64,000 bases of DNA from NCBI RefSeq assembly GCF_041381155.1, contig NC_091135.1, positions 62,145,567 through 62,209,566 on the forward strand, read 5' to 3'. The position numbers and the translations under genes are program-made. Positions 22,206-34,052 of the stretch are shown one piece after another. The first letter of the stretch is position 1. Each line of letters starts with the position of its first letter. This stretch comes from Argopecten irradians (taxonomy: Eukaryota; Mollusca; Bivalvia; Pectinida; Pectinidae). The notes beneath the pieces were generated by a model that saw only the letters and a program-made list of their open reading frames with translations, was not told the DNA's origin and did no database searches.

Positions 22206-23513
22206 ATGACATCCCATACAATGATTTTCATACTGTTTCTTCTCTCCGTGTCAGTTATTTTTATCAGCGGAGGAACGCATGGTGATTTTAAACGACTCCA
22301 TCAGGTACTAACGACTGAATACAACAAAGACCTGCGTCCAACATTGAATTCATCCGAGCCGACAAATATAAAAGTGCGTTTTTTTCTTCTTTCTTTAAAT
22401 GAATTTGAGGAAAAGATGAGCAAGTTGTCAATTGTCGGAGCATTTGCCTTGAGTTGGAATGATTTCCAACTGGAATGGAACCCAGGTGACTATGGCAATA
22501 TCACGCGTATGTTTTTCCCACAGAGTTCAGTTTGGAAACCCGACCTACTACTTATAAATCCTTATCAGAAGATCTCGCCTTTAGGCTTTAGCGATATGAA
22601 GCTATATGTCATTCACAACGGCCATGTGTTTTGGTCACCTCCGGACGTTTTTGAAGTTACATGCCAAGCTGATGACACATTCTACCCGTTTGATGAACAA
22701 ACGTGTTCCTTATATTTTGGTGTCTATATGCACACAGAATTGGAGGTCGTGTTGGATTTACCAGCACGTGGTATTAACCTTCGACATTATACGACAAACA
22801 GTCTCTGGAATTTAAAACATACCAGCATGACTCAACGTGATCCGTCCTCATTGAAACTCATCCTGGTACTTCAACGACGGTCTATGTATCAAGTTATAAA
22901 CACCATACTACCATTTTGTGTTTTGGGACTGTTGAACATCATGGTGTTTCTACTTCCAGCCGAATCAGGTGAACGCATTGGTTTTTCCGTGACCATTCTT
23001 TTGGCCATTGCTGTGTTTATGACAATTGTAGCGGACACTCTGCCCGGAACTAGCGAACCATCATTCCCGCGACTGTGCTATCTTTTGACAGCAGAACTTG
23101 TCATCAATATGCTCGTGACTGTACTTACAATCCTTGTGTTAAGATTACACCACAAGCCTGAACATCAAACGATACCTGCCTGGATGGAATACGTAAAAAC
23201 CAAACTGTTATGTGGGTATAAAAAGGGAGATTCAAAATACGCCGTAAAGGATAACAATGTAGAACATGGTCTGCGTAATAATTCGTCCAATGTTCAAGAA
23301 TCCTGTAAAAATGGCATTGGAGGCGAAGACGGATCCGAGAGTAACATTCCTAATCATCTTGATTGTAATGTTAAAACAAAACGGGAACACACTCTCATGG
23401 CCATTAAGACGTCTTGGCAGACGGTGGCAAAGTTTCTAGATATATTTCTATTTGTGGTATTCTTACTGCTGTTCGGATCAACTAAGCTTACAGCATATTT
23501 TGTGTTTTCCTAA
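22206..23513 (+). CDS. Cys-loop ligand-gated ion channel subunit, nicotinic acetylcholine receptor-like, single exon
   Basis: A 435-residue pentameric channel subunit in one uninterrupted exon. Residues 1-26 are a signal peptide. The extracellular domain (27-225) has loop A (WKPDLLLIN, 110-118), the Cys loop (Cys153 and Cys167 with 13 residues between and the FYPFDEQTC core) and possible N-glycosylation sites at Asn48 and Asn98. Membrane segments lie at about 229-251, 256-278, 288-313 and 409-431, with an intracellular M3-M4 loop of about 95 residues. M2 starts SGERIGFSV: Glu before Arg at the inner mouth is the usual sign of cation selectivity. The vicinal Cys pair of alpha subunits is absent from loop C (about 188-205), so it is non-alpha type. 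The first ATG is used because it precedes the signal peptide; a second Met is at residue 6. Molluscs have large lineage-specific expansions of such receptors, many intronless. The ligand is not predictable. Confidence 0.93.
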   Translation: MTSHTMIFILFLLSVSVIFISGGTHGDFKRLHQVLTTEYNKDLRPTLNSSEPTNIKVRFFLLSLNEFEEKMSKLSIVGAFALSWNDFQLEWNPGDYGNITRMFFPQSSVWKPDLLLINPYQKISPLGFSDMKLYVIHNGHVFWSPPDVFEVTCQADDTFYPFDEQTCSLYFGVYMHTELEVVLDLPARGINLRHYTTNSLWNLKHTSMTQRDPSSLKLILVLQRRSMYQVINTILPFCVLGLLNIMVFLLPAESGERIGFSVTILLAIAVFMTIVADTLPGTSEPSFPRLCYLLTAELVINMLVTVLTILVLRLHHKPEHQTIPAWMEYVKTKLLCGYKKGDSKYAVKDNNVEHGLRNNSSNVQESCKNGIGGEDGSESNIPNHLDCNVKTKREHTLMAIKTSWQTVAKFLDIFLFVVFLLLFGSTKLTAYFVFS

Positions 23514-23716
23514 ATGTTCTCTAGTACTCCGTGCTAGGTCGTTTTGATGGTATTTATATGACTTCTGTAATTGTTTCTAATGATTAGTGTTGTGGATATC
23601 GATAAGAATATGTGCACAATTCATACAAACGATTTTCTTATCATTTATTAAAAAGAATACATTGTGTTGTGTCATTATAACACGATTGAAAGCGAACTAT
23701 CCATGTCATTTTAAAT

Positions 23717-23722
23717 AATAAA
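23717..23722 (+). promoter_or_regulatory. Candidate polyadenylation signal
   Basis: An aataaa hexamer about 200 bases after the receptor stop codon, in an AT-rich 3' flank and before the SINE at 23816. Position and context fit a poly(A) signal; not proven. Confidence 0.5.
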
Positions 23723-23815
23723 ATGATTTGAAGAAATTAAAGTGATTTTCATGAAATGCATTAGGTTACATATTTGTAACCGTTATGTTTTTGATATAAC
23801 GTGGAAATATTTTTG

Positions 23816-24032
23816 GTTTGATTAGTTTAACGTCCTATTAACAGCCAGGGTCATTTAAGGACGTGGCAGGTTTGTTGGTGGAAGAAAGCCGAAGTACCTG
23901 GAGAAAAACCACCGACCAGCAGTCAGTACCTGGCAACTGCTCCACGTGTGATTCGAATTCGCGACCCAGAGGTGGAGGGCATGTGGTAATATGTCGGTAC
24001 ATCATAACCACTCGGCCACCGCGGCCCCACGG
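23816..24032 (-). mobile_element. tRNA-derived SINE, minus strand
   Basis: On the minus strand the element opens with a tRNA-like head: ggccgcggtggccgagtgg carries a class II (Ser/Leu-type) A box (tggccgagtgg) and about 50 bases later gcgaattcgaatc is a B box. After a short body (accactggtcggtggttttt region) it ends in gctgttaataggacgttaaa-ctaatcaaa, the same 3' tail as the 13941-14520 family. The head differs from that family, so two SINEs share a tail, as expected when both use one LINE partner. Confidence 0.82.
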
Positions 24033-24617
24033 GGAAATCGCAAAAAGAATAAACAAAGTGACTATTCAAACATTACACAAATGTGATGTTATAGGCTTTT
24101 TGACGTTTACACGTGTTTTGCAGTCATTGTAATTTAAACAGTCCTCGGATAAACCGACGGATAAACTTGTGCTTTATCCGTCAATACGATCACGTGAATT
24201 TGTTCCACATTTGACGGAATATTTTCTAACTTGAATGAAACGTCAGTCAGTCCCGCTAAAAAGTGACATCACATTCACCGGGATGACGTCATTTTTACGA
24301 TATCGAAAATCTCGCATGGCGGTGTCGTCTTTTTCTTCACTCACGGCAAAGGTATGTATCATAAAGAAGTTTTTTGATGGGTGATTATTGCTTTTTGAGT
24401 ATTTTCATATTGTTTCAGTAATATTACGTACTGAATAGAATTACTGGTACTGTTTGCGAATGTGCTAATATATTTCCCACGACAGTAAAAAGGATTACAC
24501 ACTCATTCGGTTTAGTGAATGAATATTTTCCTCAGCATCAAAGATGCATCTCGCTTTGGGCGAAACCAAGTAAATAACTGGCAATTTTCTGCGTTTCGAA
24601 TATCATAATTGTTGCAG
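24033..24617. other. Possible short first exon at 24316-24351; otherwise nothing recognised
   Basis: An ATG-initiated stretch, MAVSSFSSLTAK, is followed exactly by a consensus donor (gtatgt at 24352) and preceded by a tgacgtca element at 24284-24291. This looks like a promoter plus first coding exon, but no second exon is recognised in the next 2.5 kb, so it remains a suggestion. Confidence 0.22.
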
Positions 24618-24758
24618 GATAAACAGAATACACGGTTAGTATATTACAATACAAGGTTTATTTTGGTGCGAGACTTAGGAAAGTCGAGATAACTCGTCAC
24701 AGCCTCGTCATCTCGGCTTGTATTGTAAGATACATGTACTAACCATGTATTCTCTATA
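24618..24758. repeat. Inverted repeat (foldback element)
   Basis: The left arm (gaatacacggttagta...ttacaatacaag, about 24629-24656) pairs with the right arm (cttgtattgtaag...tactaaccatgtattct, about 24717-24752), with an internal segment containing 'ctcgtcacagcctcgtcatc'. Likely a MITE remnant; the target duplication is not clear. Confidence 0.6.
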
Positions 24759-25687
24759 TCCATTATCGTATCAGTAGAAAATAAGTCCAACTTTTGATTT
24801 GTAGTTTTATAGGTCATAATAATAAAAGAATGTATGACTAAAAACTCAATACTGCCATACAGTGATCTCGAGTCATCTGATAATGATCAAATATTATAGA
24901 GTAATGACGCCGGCAGTTCCTGTCCATTAATGTCTAAGGTTTCAAACGAACGCGGAGATGAGGTAATGCCAATTCTATAGATATCATCTATTGACGACAA
25001 ACAAAACTTATCGATTACAGAGGTCGATGGGAACATCAGTACCAATGCCAGCGAAGGTCAATTAACGGGATTCAAATAGGTATCGTCCACTAAACAAACA
25101 TACATTTAGGTAAAACGTCATCAATTGGTCTGAATGAATGTACAGATCAATGATTTCTAACACTGTTACATCAATCGACTTGACCATATTCATGTACACG
25201 ATACTACATCTCAATATTTGTTTTGTAAATTGTTAAACGATATAAGTAGCTGAAGGCGTTGACAAAGTATAAAGTAGGGAGGATCGGTCAGGTAGCACTA
25301 ATAATAGAGACAAAAAACCTTTGTCACATTTCATAGACCTTGTTTAATGTGTGCTCAAAGAGATACTGAAATTCAATAATGACGGACAGTACCTTGGAAG
25401 GTGATACAGGAGTTACTAAGTCACATACGTATTACATTTCACATACATTGTATGGTGTAGTCAGCATAGCGAAAACTTGTCTTGCAAGAGACGTGCGTAT
25501 GAAAAATGAAGCAACATGATGGGGTTGTAAAAACAATCGAACCATACTGCCAAAACAAGTCATGACGGATATCATGACCTCGTAACAAAGGTAAATAATG
25601 CACACAGACCCCAATTTTTGTAGTATTTAGAAATAGCAACCTAGTTACCTATAATACGCAAATTAATTTCGAAATTTTAATACCAGG
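24759..25687. other. No recognisable feature
   Basis: No domain-bearing frames; two overlapping short minus frames at 25432-25639 are different frames of one sequence with no family resemblance. Confidence 0.4.
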
Positions 25688-26477
25688 GGCCGGTTGCTCG
25701 AACGTTCATTACCTGGCCTACGGTGGATCGCATGATACCCATCGTTTTCACCAAAAAAGTCTTTTCGGAAATTTCGACCGATCAGACTGATTTTTTTTAG
25801 CGTTTTGGGAGAAGGATGAAAACCAACATTGATTATGAAGAGTATGTTAGAAATACATTTTTATATCTTTGATGACTCAACCAATCGATGCCCTTATTGA
25901 TAGGAAGGATTGTCATAGGGTGAAATGTGTATCGCCCATATGTCAGTCTTGTGTACTTTAGTATATGTTAGGTTAACGTTTACAGGGAGCGTTACCTGTG
26001 TGTCTATTTATAATTAGTCCATGTGTGTCCCGGTGTCATGTCAGTCATAACTTGTAACCTGTTTGTCCGGTTTGTGTACGGGTATGTGTGTGCGTGCATG
26101 CAGGAGTATACGTGTATGGGTGTGTCTCTGAGTGGGTATATAATTCGTAGGTAAGGCGGAGCGCGGGACTAGAGATACTTTCGGAGTGAACCAGTCTTCA
26201 GAGTAACTCATTTTTTGCTGTTGCTTTCGGAATTACGTAGCGTATTGGCAGTATCAGCGGAGGCGGACATATTGTTTGGTCGGGGATTCCTATTTTAATT
26301 GTATTAACACAAAATACCTCCAAAGTAGCACTTGTGTTGCGCATTATGATTGGTCTTTAGATATTAAACGCCGATTCCCTTGTCAGATGACCCAGGATAT
26401 AAACGGAGCGTAGTGGCGTTTATACACTGTGGTATCCGAGGGTGATTACCAGCGGCCGGTTGCTCGAACGTTCATTA
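25688..26477. repeat. Interval bounded by a perfect 24-bp direct repeat
   Basis: ggccggttgctcgaacgttc plus atta occurs at 25688-25711 and again, same orientation, at 26454-26477, 766 bp apart and identical. Sequences beyond the 24 bases do not match. A shorter relative (ccggttgctcgac) lies at about 15717. The interval itself has no recognised gene. Confidence 0.6.
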
Positions 26478-26686
26478 AAGTTGTATGGTCTATCACTTTC
26501 GCTCTTTTTGTCATAGTGAAAACTCTTTAAGTGTTATACACATTTTTCTCCGTCTGTCCGAGGTTTAAACTTTCTACTTTTACCACTTTTCATAAAGTTG
26601 CAGCACTGGAAGTATTTTTAATTAAAAAAAAAAATTAAAAAAATCGTTTTAACGTGTACACGTTTAAAATAGCTCGGAAATATCTA

Positions 26687-26792
26687 TTCCGATCTGTACC
26701 GGTATTGCCGATATTGAGCACGTCATACGGCTCGGGAGGTTCCGATCTATACGGGTATCGCCGATGTCGGTCACATGATGCAACTAGGTTTT
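26687..26792. repeat. Two diverged 53-bp units
   Basis: ttccgatctgtaccggtatt at 26687 and ttccgatctatacgggtatc at 26740 open two similar segments (gccgat-t-g, then gcacgtcat or gtcacatga). A third partial start (ttccgatattaccc) follows at about 26790. No coding role seen. Confidence 0.55.
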
Positions 26793-27194
26793 CCGATATT
26801 ACCCGAAAGTTTGAAACATGCCATTGACTGTGACGGTTCTTTCAAAACGTGTGATGTTTCATGCGTCATTTACCGCTATGTCAATAGTATATTGGTGTTT
26901 TCATGGACCTGAACCATCATATATAAGCATTCATATTCACACATTGTATGTGTTATGAGAGTTTGTGATGGTGAAATTTACAAGAAATACAACTTTAAAA
27001 TAAACATTAATAATTCAATTTTGCTTGTTACGAGCATTTCCATTGGCTTTAAAATTTACTTTATCAGCCCATAAAGGAAAAAATGGCGTCGCCGTTTATA
27101 ACGTTGCTTCTGATTAGCTGTAATGATTTCATACACAAAAGAGTCCCATAATGAATTTTGAATATTGAAGAGATTATCTTTAGTAAATTGAATT
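26793..27194. other. No recognisable feature
   Basis: AT-rich flank of the nested element; nothing recognised. Confidence 0.35.
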
Positions 27195-27247
27195 ATAAGG
27201 ATTAATTTGAATAGATTTTTTTTTATGTTATGGAGATATAACACAAC
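27195..27247. repeat. Left arm of a split foldback element
   Basis: The sequence aaggattaatttgaatagat...atgttatggagatataacac is the inverted complement of 42807-42855. Joined with 42739-42855 it would give a roughly 165-bp palindrome with a small central hairpin. The element inserted between the parts starts at 27248. Confidence 0.8.
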
Positions 27248-27810
27248 AAGAGGCCCAAGGGCCTTAACGGTCATCTGACTACCTTGGCATTTTCTGTATA
27301 GGAAATTATTAGATATGGTGTCATGGTTAAAAAATAATAACACTTGGTCATGACCATGTAAGGATCATTTAATACAAGTTTCAGTCAAACTGCATGGGTA
27401 GAACTTCAAGAAGTTCAAAATGTGTTTTCAAGATGGCGGCTTTGGTGGTCATCTTGGTTTTCGGGTCAACCCGACAAATAACAACACTTTGTTGGGACAA
27501 TGTCAGTATCCTTAAAATTATTCAGACAAGTTCCAGCAAAATCCCACTGGTAGAACTTGAGAATAAGTTTAAACTATATTTTCAAGATGGCGGGAGTGGT
27601 GTCCATCTTGAATTTCAGATCAACATAAGATATCAAAACAGTTGGTCACGACCATGACAAGGATCATTTCATGAAGTATCAGCTAAATCACACTGGCAGA
27701 ATTTGAGAAGTTCAACATTCAAGATTTTAGAATATTTGACCCCCCTGACCTTGATAGTTGGTCAAGGTCATTCATTTCAATAACTTTGGTAACCCTTCAT
27801 CCCAGCATAG
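27248..27810 (+). repeat. Tandem-unit element, left part (split by the LTR retrotransposon)
   Basis: Starts caagaggcccaagggcctta, as does the element at 44893 (acaagaggcccatgggcctt). It has two diverged units of roughly 170 bp (ttttcaagatggcgg...atcttg...ggtcatgaccatg), then the first part of a different unit (ttggtcaaggtcattcattt, cccttcatcccagcat) that is continued after 41709. Confidence 0.75.
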
Positions 27811-29224
27811 TGTGGGAGAACGGTGATGATGATGCACAAACCAGGGAGACAATCAACTACAATATATACAATTTATTTACATAGATATTTTACATTGATG
27901 TACAAATCGATCCATCTTGCTCACACAGATTCATTCATTCTCGCTCACTAAGCCTAAATATATATATATATATAGAGGAACGGTTGCAAATGTTCAGATA
28001 CTGTCTCTGCACACGATCACTATCCACTACGATGACTCATGCGCGCAGTAATGTGATGGCCATGACAACGACGACGTCACCCAGACGTAAACGACGTAAA
28101 CAGTTGTACAGTTGTTCCCGCGGTCTCGTTCAGGACCCGCGAACACTCTCTCTGGCTCTCATGTGTCACCCAGACACTTAACATAGGATGCTGTTCAAAG
28201 CCGCAGCTGAAGATATTAGCGTCCTGAAGGCGACTCCGACCCATACTAGCACACTTATGAGCATTCAATGTGTAGGCGGTCAGGCGAGTCTCATCAGTCC
28301 GTGGAGCCAAGTCTCATGTGTCGAATTGGCTGTCTTATCCACTTTGTAGCCGAATCGTATCCTCACATACGGGTATGTCAATCCCCCGCATTGAGACCAG
28401 ACATCTGCAAAATACAGATGCATATACAACTCTAGATAAAATACTCACGAACATCATACGCCATCCATAACTCTTTCATACTTTGTTAACACAACGAATA
28501 ATTATATCAATTAACACTCATATCAATATTTATGATACCGTAAATTCTATACATCATAAGGGCTTGTGTGCATGCTAAAAACACTAAATGACCTCAAAAC
28601 TAAGAATAATATACGAAGATAGATGATAATAGTGATATAACAAAATAACAAATACATAGCTTCTAACATTTAACTGATTCCTACTCACTATTAAATTATG
28701 TTATAGATACAGTTGTACATGAAATTACCCACTATTATAATACACAAGTTACCTATATCCTATACATAACTGTCATAATCATAAGAGTACTAAAGTCCTT
28801 AACCGTCACACAAAATGAGTTATATTCGTGAACATCACAACAACTATTATATGTAACAACGTACTCATGAGATGTACACGTAAACAAGATACGCATGACT
28901 GACGCGCACCCGTACCTGACCTACTTAACCTTACTATATAATGCATGCACACAACTAACTAATATTAGAAATGCAAAACCCGAAAGAATATGGAAATATA
29001 AAGTTTGGGACATAAAGATAGAACACCATAGTAAAAACTTACCCCGTTTCTTGGGCTGTGAAGGCACACCTGTCTGGTATTAACAACGGCTTGACACGTC
29101 TGACCGGTTCGCTGGTCTTAGACTGTGTGTCGCTACTTACCCGGTGCGTCCAATACCCGGAACGGGACGAAAAAAATATCCGGCGGAACGTATTTAAACT
29201 TACCGCGAAATATGAATCGTGACA
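27811..29224 (-). repeat. LTR A (left outer LTR; 3' LTR of the array)
   Basis: Bounded tgtggg ... gtgaca on the plus strand, so TG...CA on the element strand. Read on the minus strand it has a long U3, a TA-rich run usable as a TATA box near 27955-27975, and an aataaa near 27872-27877, implying U3 of about 1.25 kb and a short R-U5. Confidence 0.92.
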
Positions 29225-29245
29225 AAATCCCCCTTTTCCAAGAAA
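29225..29245 (-). other. Polypurine tract of the left copy
   Basis: Immediately inside LTR A, the minus strand reads ttggaaaagggggattt before TGTCAC of the LTR: a purine-rich primer site for plus-strand synthesis. The equivalent site of the right copy is at 35470-35490. Confidence 0.8.
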
Positions 29246-32200
29246 GTGGCTACACTTTTATACTTACACGATACATATTTCAAGTCAAGAAGAATCCCGC
29301 TATGCGCGACTCAGATAATCGGCTCCCACATTGTCCTTACCTTTGATTGCTATCATCCGGAAGCGATATGGCTGCAGGAGTAGTGCCCACCTCATCAATC
29401 GACCGTTTGCTGTTCTGGATCGTTGAAGATATACGAGTGGTTGGTGATCGGTTTCAAGTAAAAACTCCTGTCCATAAAGATACTGTTCGAACTTCTGAAC
29501 AGCCCAAACAATAGCAAGGCACTCTTTCTCGACAACAGCATAAGCTATTTCCCTAGGAAGCAGCTTGCGACTTGCATATGCCACTGGAAGCTTGCTGTCC
29601 TCTTCCATCTGAAGCAACACTGCACCGATACCCTTCTCAGACGCATCTGTCCTTAGTATGAATTCCTTGCTGAGATCTGGCAATTTCAAAATGGGCTTCG
29701 CAACCAACGCTTTCTTTAGGGTGATGAATGCCTTCTCCTGAGCATCTCCCCACTCAAGCTTGTTAGGTTGTCCCTTCTTCGTCAACTCTGTAAGGGGTAC
29801 TGCAATAACAGCGAAGTTTGCTATGAACTTCCTGTAGAATCCTACTAGCCCTAGAAAAGATCTGATCTGTGTCTTCGTCTCTGGTCTAGGAGCATCTTCA
29901 ATTGCCTTGATCTTTTGAGCTTGAGGTTCCAACCCTCCATCGCCAACTACATGTCCAAGGCATTCTAAGGAACGAAATCCAATCGAACACTTAGTAGGTC
30001 GTGCATTCAATCCTGCCTTACGAAGTCTCTCAAGTAGATCTCTAAGAACGACCATGTGCTCCTCAAAAGTCCTGGTGTAAATGAGAATGTCGTCAACGAA
30101 ACTATCTGTGTTCGGTAATCCATTCAAAACTTTCCTCATGAGCCTGCAGAACGTCGCCGGTGCGTTAACCAAACCGAACGGCATCACTCGAAACTGGAAG
30201 AGCCCTACAGGTGTGATGAAAGCCGTCTTCTCCTTTGCTGACTCGGCCATTGGCACCTGCCAATATCCTTTGGTCAAATCCAACTTCGAGAAATAATGGT
30301 AACCCGCCAGTCTGGAGAACATGTCCTCGGTGTTCGGCATAGGCTCAGAGTCGAACACTGTGACGCGGTTAAGCTGCCGAAAGTCTATGCAAAACCGATT
30401 AGTCCCGTCCTTCTTCTTCACAATTACCACTGGCGCTGCATATGGGGAGAACGAAGACTCTATGACGCCCATCTCTAGCATCTTGTTAATCTCGTCCTTA
30501 ATCGTCTCCTTAGTGCTAAATGGAATCGGATATGGTCGGACTTTGACGGGATCCCTAGTAGTAGTAAGTATGTCGTGCTCGACAACACTAGTCCGTCCTG
30601 GAACATCGGTAAGTATATCCTTGAAATCTTCCAGTAACCGCATCACATCCACCCTCTGAACAGAAGGTAAGTCATTACTGATTACAACATCATCGACAGT
30701 CTCCTTGCCAACTTGTCTAGGAAATTCCTCCACAGTGGTGTGTCTCATCTCGGTTGCAGTATCATCCTCCTCATCAACTACCACTGCAGCTAAAGACGCT
30801 ATTTTGCCATTTCCACTCCCGTCGTCTCCACTATCCTTCTTTCGTTGTTCCTTATTCTTTTCTTTGTCCCTGTTTACATATTGCTTAAGAAGGTTCACAT
30901 GTAGAGTTTTGATCTTTCCATTGTCCATTCTGACACGATAATCTCTCAACCCTTGTTTTGCCTCGATGACATACGGTCCCCGCCACTGCATGAGTAACTT
31001 GTTGGCCTTCGTAGGTAGAAGCACCAACACCTTGTCTCCTTTCTTCATGTGACGCCACTTTGCCTTCCTGTTAAAATATTTCCGCTGTTGCACTTTGGAA
31101 GTCTTTAGGCTCTCGTTGGCAATTCTGCACGTCTCATCTAATCTATCCCTGAGGTCAACGACGTACTGGTATGTTGTCTTTACTTCCTCATCATCGATGT
31201 CCTTGGTCCATAACTCTCTCAGTATCATCATTGGTCCCCGGACAGTCCTGCCATACAACAGATCAAACGGAGAAAACCCCGTGCTTTCCTGTGGTACCTC
31301 ACGATACGCAAAGAGGAGTGCGTTGATATACTTATCCCAATCTCTAGGTTTCTCCGCGCACATTCGTCGCAGCATTTGCTTTAGCGTTCCATTGAATCTC
31401 TCCACGAGACCATTACACATGGGATGGTACGGGGTGGTTGTTAGTCGCCGGAAAGATAGCAGCCTGCTAACTTCCTTCATCACTGCTGACGTAAATTGCG
31501 CGCCCTGGTCTGTCAACATTTCCGAAGGGATTCCGACTCTGCTGAATATATCCACCAGTGCTTCCGCTACTCTTTCAGCCTCTATCCCTGGTAGTGGTAC
31601 AGCCTCTGGATACCTTGTTGCATAGTCCACAACTGTCAAGATATATCGGTTTTTCCTCTCTGTGGGTGGATCCAGTGGTCCAATCAGATCTACTGCAATC
31701 CTTTTGAATGGTGTGTCGATAAGTGGCATCGTCCCCAATGGTGCCTTCGGAACTCGCCCTTTTGGAAAGGTCCTCTGGCAGATGTCACAAGACCTGCAGA
31801 ATCTCGTTACATCCGCCTGAACTCCAGGCCAAAAGAATTGTCATCACCCGCTGTATAGTCCGACGGATACCCAAATGTCCAGATAATATCGACTCGTGTG
31901 CCATACTGATCACCTTCGTCCTTAGCTTCTCTGGAACGACAACTTGTCTGAACTCCTTTCCACCAGATACCTTGTCACTCTTGAATTTCCTGTACACTAC
32001 TCCATGCCGCGCATAGTACGACGATGTAATACCAGGTTTCTCAAACACATCCCCCGTTTCCACGAATGTTCTAATCTTTCTCAGTGATGGGTCTTCCTGT
32101 TGCAGCCTCTTCAGCTCATCTACGCTCATATCGTCGCTGAGAGGGGGTGGTACCTTCAACGGTCTGTACGGCCTCTCATTGGCTCGTCTCTGGGCCCTCG

Positions 32201-34052
32201 TCTCTACTGCCTGAATAGCTGGTCTATCAACTTTCCAGTCTGGGTCTGGATCACTTGGTTCTCTTGCACCCTCCACATTACCAATAATGAGATCATACAA
32301 AGGCGTTTCTAACGTCCATGCCTCAGAGTGTCCAGTGTAGAATGGCGTGTCTATAAATACATACGCTATAGGTGCGTATACCGGAGTCTTATCCACCAAA
32401 TAACATACTTGGGTCCTTCCCGTCATTTGGCTGGAGTCCACAAGGCTCCTCCTCACAACAATGCCATCACTACCACTGTCCCGTAGTGCTGTAACCAAAT
32501 GTTCGCCCACATATCCTCTCGTCACCGGCCGCCGTTTCCGTGTCCCCTCACTATCATACGAATCGCTAAGACTCATAACAGTGCCATCACCCTTACCTCG
32601 ACCTTTTCCTCTGCCCCTCTGTTTCTTCTGAGAGCTTACAGCTGCTATTTGCTTGCCACCACTCTTCTTGTTCTTGCAGTCGTAAGACATGTGACCCTGC
32701 TTCCCACAAGCATAACACGTCTTGCTGCTCCCTGTATTCCCAGGTTTGGTCTGACTGTTCTGACTTGTTGGTTGGATCCTGTCAGGTTTACTGCTTCCTG
32801 TCTTCCCAGTCATCAATCCTACTGTAGTATTTCTTGCCTCTGCAAATCGGTCTGCAAGCTTAGACATCTCTACAAGGCTTCGAGGAACCCTCTCTTTCAA
32901 AAATAATGCTAAGTCCTTGCCACAACAATGTATGAACTGGTCCCTGATCATCAGATCCTTCAACGAAGCAAACTCCTTCCTGGTCTCGGTCATGTCAATC
33001 CATCGCAAAAAGTAACTGTCCAGTCTCACAGCAAACTGCGCAAATGTCTCGCCTGTCTCTGGTCTTGCCGATCTGAACTTCTTCCTGAATCCTTCCTCGG
33101 TAAGCTCAAACCTCTTCAGTAGTGCTGTCTTTAACAAATCAAAATCCAAAGCCTGGTCTACTGGCATTCTAGAAAAGACATCTAATGCTCTACCTTTAAG
33201 CAACGCACTAAGGTTGGCTCCCTAGTTCTGCTTCTCCCACATCTGTGCTAAAGCATACCTCTCAAATCTGCTAATATAAGCATCCATATTATCCTTTCCT
33301 TCCTCAAACGGTGGTAGTTTGGGACCCTTCATCGCTGTAGACGCTGTTACTGGCTGACTTGTAGTAAATGGTTTTTTCTCTTCAGCCTCTGCTAACTCTA
33401 TCCTCCTCAAGTGTTCTTTATCAGCAGCCTGCTGCTCTAACATTAGCCTCTCCTTGAGTAATTCTTCCTGCTGAGTTGCCGTTTTCCCTCTTCTCTTTCT
33501 CAACAGCTAACTCTGCCTGCAATTTGAACTCTTGCATCTTTAACTCATGATCCCTCTGCGCCTGGGCCTCTTGATCTGCTTTCTCCCTCTGCTGCTGCTC
33601 TCTTGCCTCCGCCCTATCAGCTCGCTGTAATGCCTGTTGTTCACTAACAAATTTCTGTAAAGCCTCACCTTCATAACTTAACTCCTTACCAAGTGCTAGC
33701 AGGTCCTGTAATGACGCCATCCTCTCTAATGGTACCTCTAATTCTAACCTACTAGTGAAATACAATACCTGTCCGACAAACAACGGTACACAAATAAAGT
33801 GAAGTGACTAAAGAGGCATGCTCACTTACCTTGACCAAGAAAACTATCTTCTTCCTTACCTCCTTCCGACCAGCATGTGCTCCGTTCTTTTCAGTATGAA
33901 GAAAGAGTCAGGAAAGTCGTTAGGCAAGAAGTCGGGTCAAACATACTAATATCTATTTGGATATTCATATACTTAACCAAGTGACAATCGATAATCTACC
34001 CGTAAGTACAGCATCAACCAATTATCCCACCGCCTGCCACCAAAAATTGTAG
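29225..34052 (-). mobile_element. Internal region, left copy (gag-pr-int-rt-rh)
   Basis: Same parts as the right copy, offset by about 6.24 kb: Gag from 33783 with the SCAN-like segment near 32830-33115 and the CCHC knuckle near 32680-32730; protease near 32460-32490; integrase about 30890-31920; RT about 29960-30560 (FVDDILIY near 30090); RNase H about 29300-29750. Nearly identical to the right copy. Broken, about three breaks; not expected to be active on its own. Confidence 0.9.

Noticed and set aside
27394-27657. 87-codon plus frame
   Set aside because: Falls inside the tandem-unit element and follows its repeated units.
28077-28310. 77-codon minus frame in the LTR, repeated in LTR B and partly in C
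   Set aside because: Lies in LTR U3/R sequence; no domain; not preserved in full in all three LTRs.
29984-32906. Plus-strand frames (for example 31095-31625, 32499-32906) and their twins at 36331-39374
   Set aside because: Antisense shadows of gag-pol; each appears identically in both copies of the retrotransposon.
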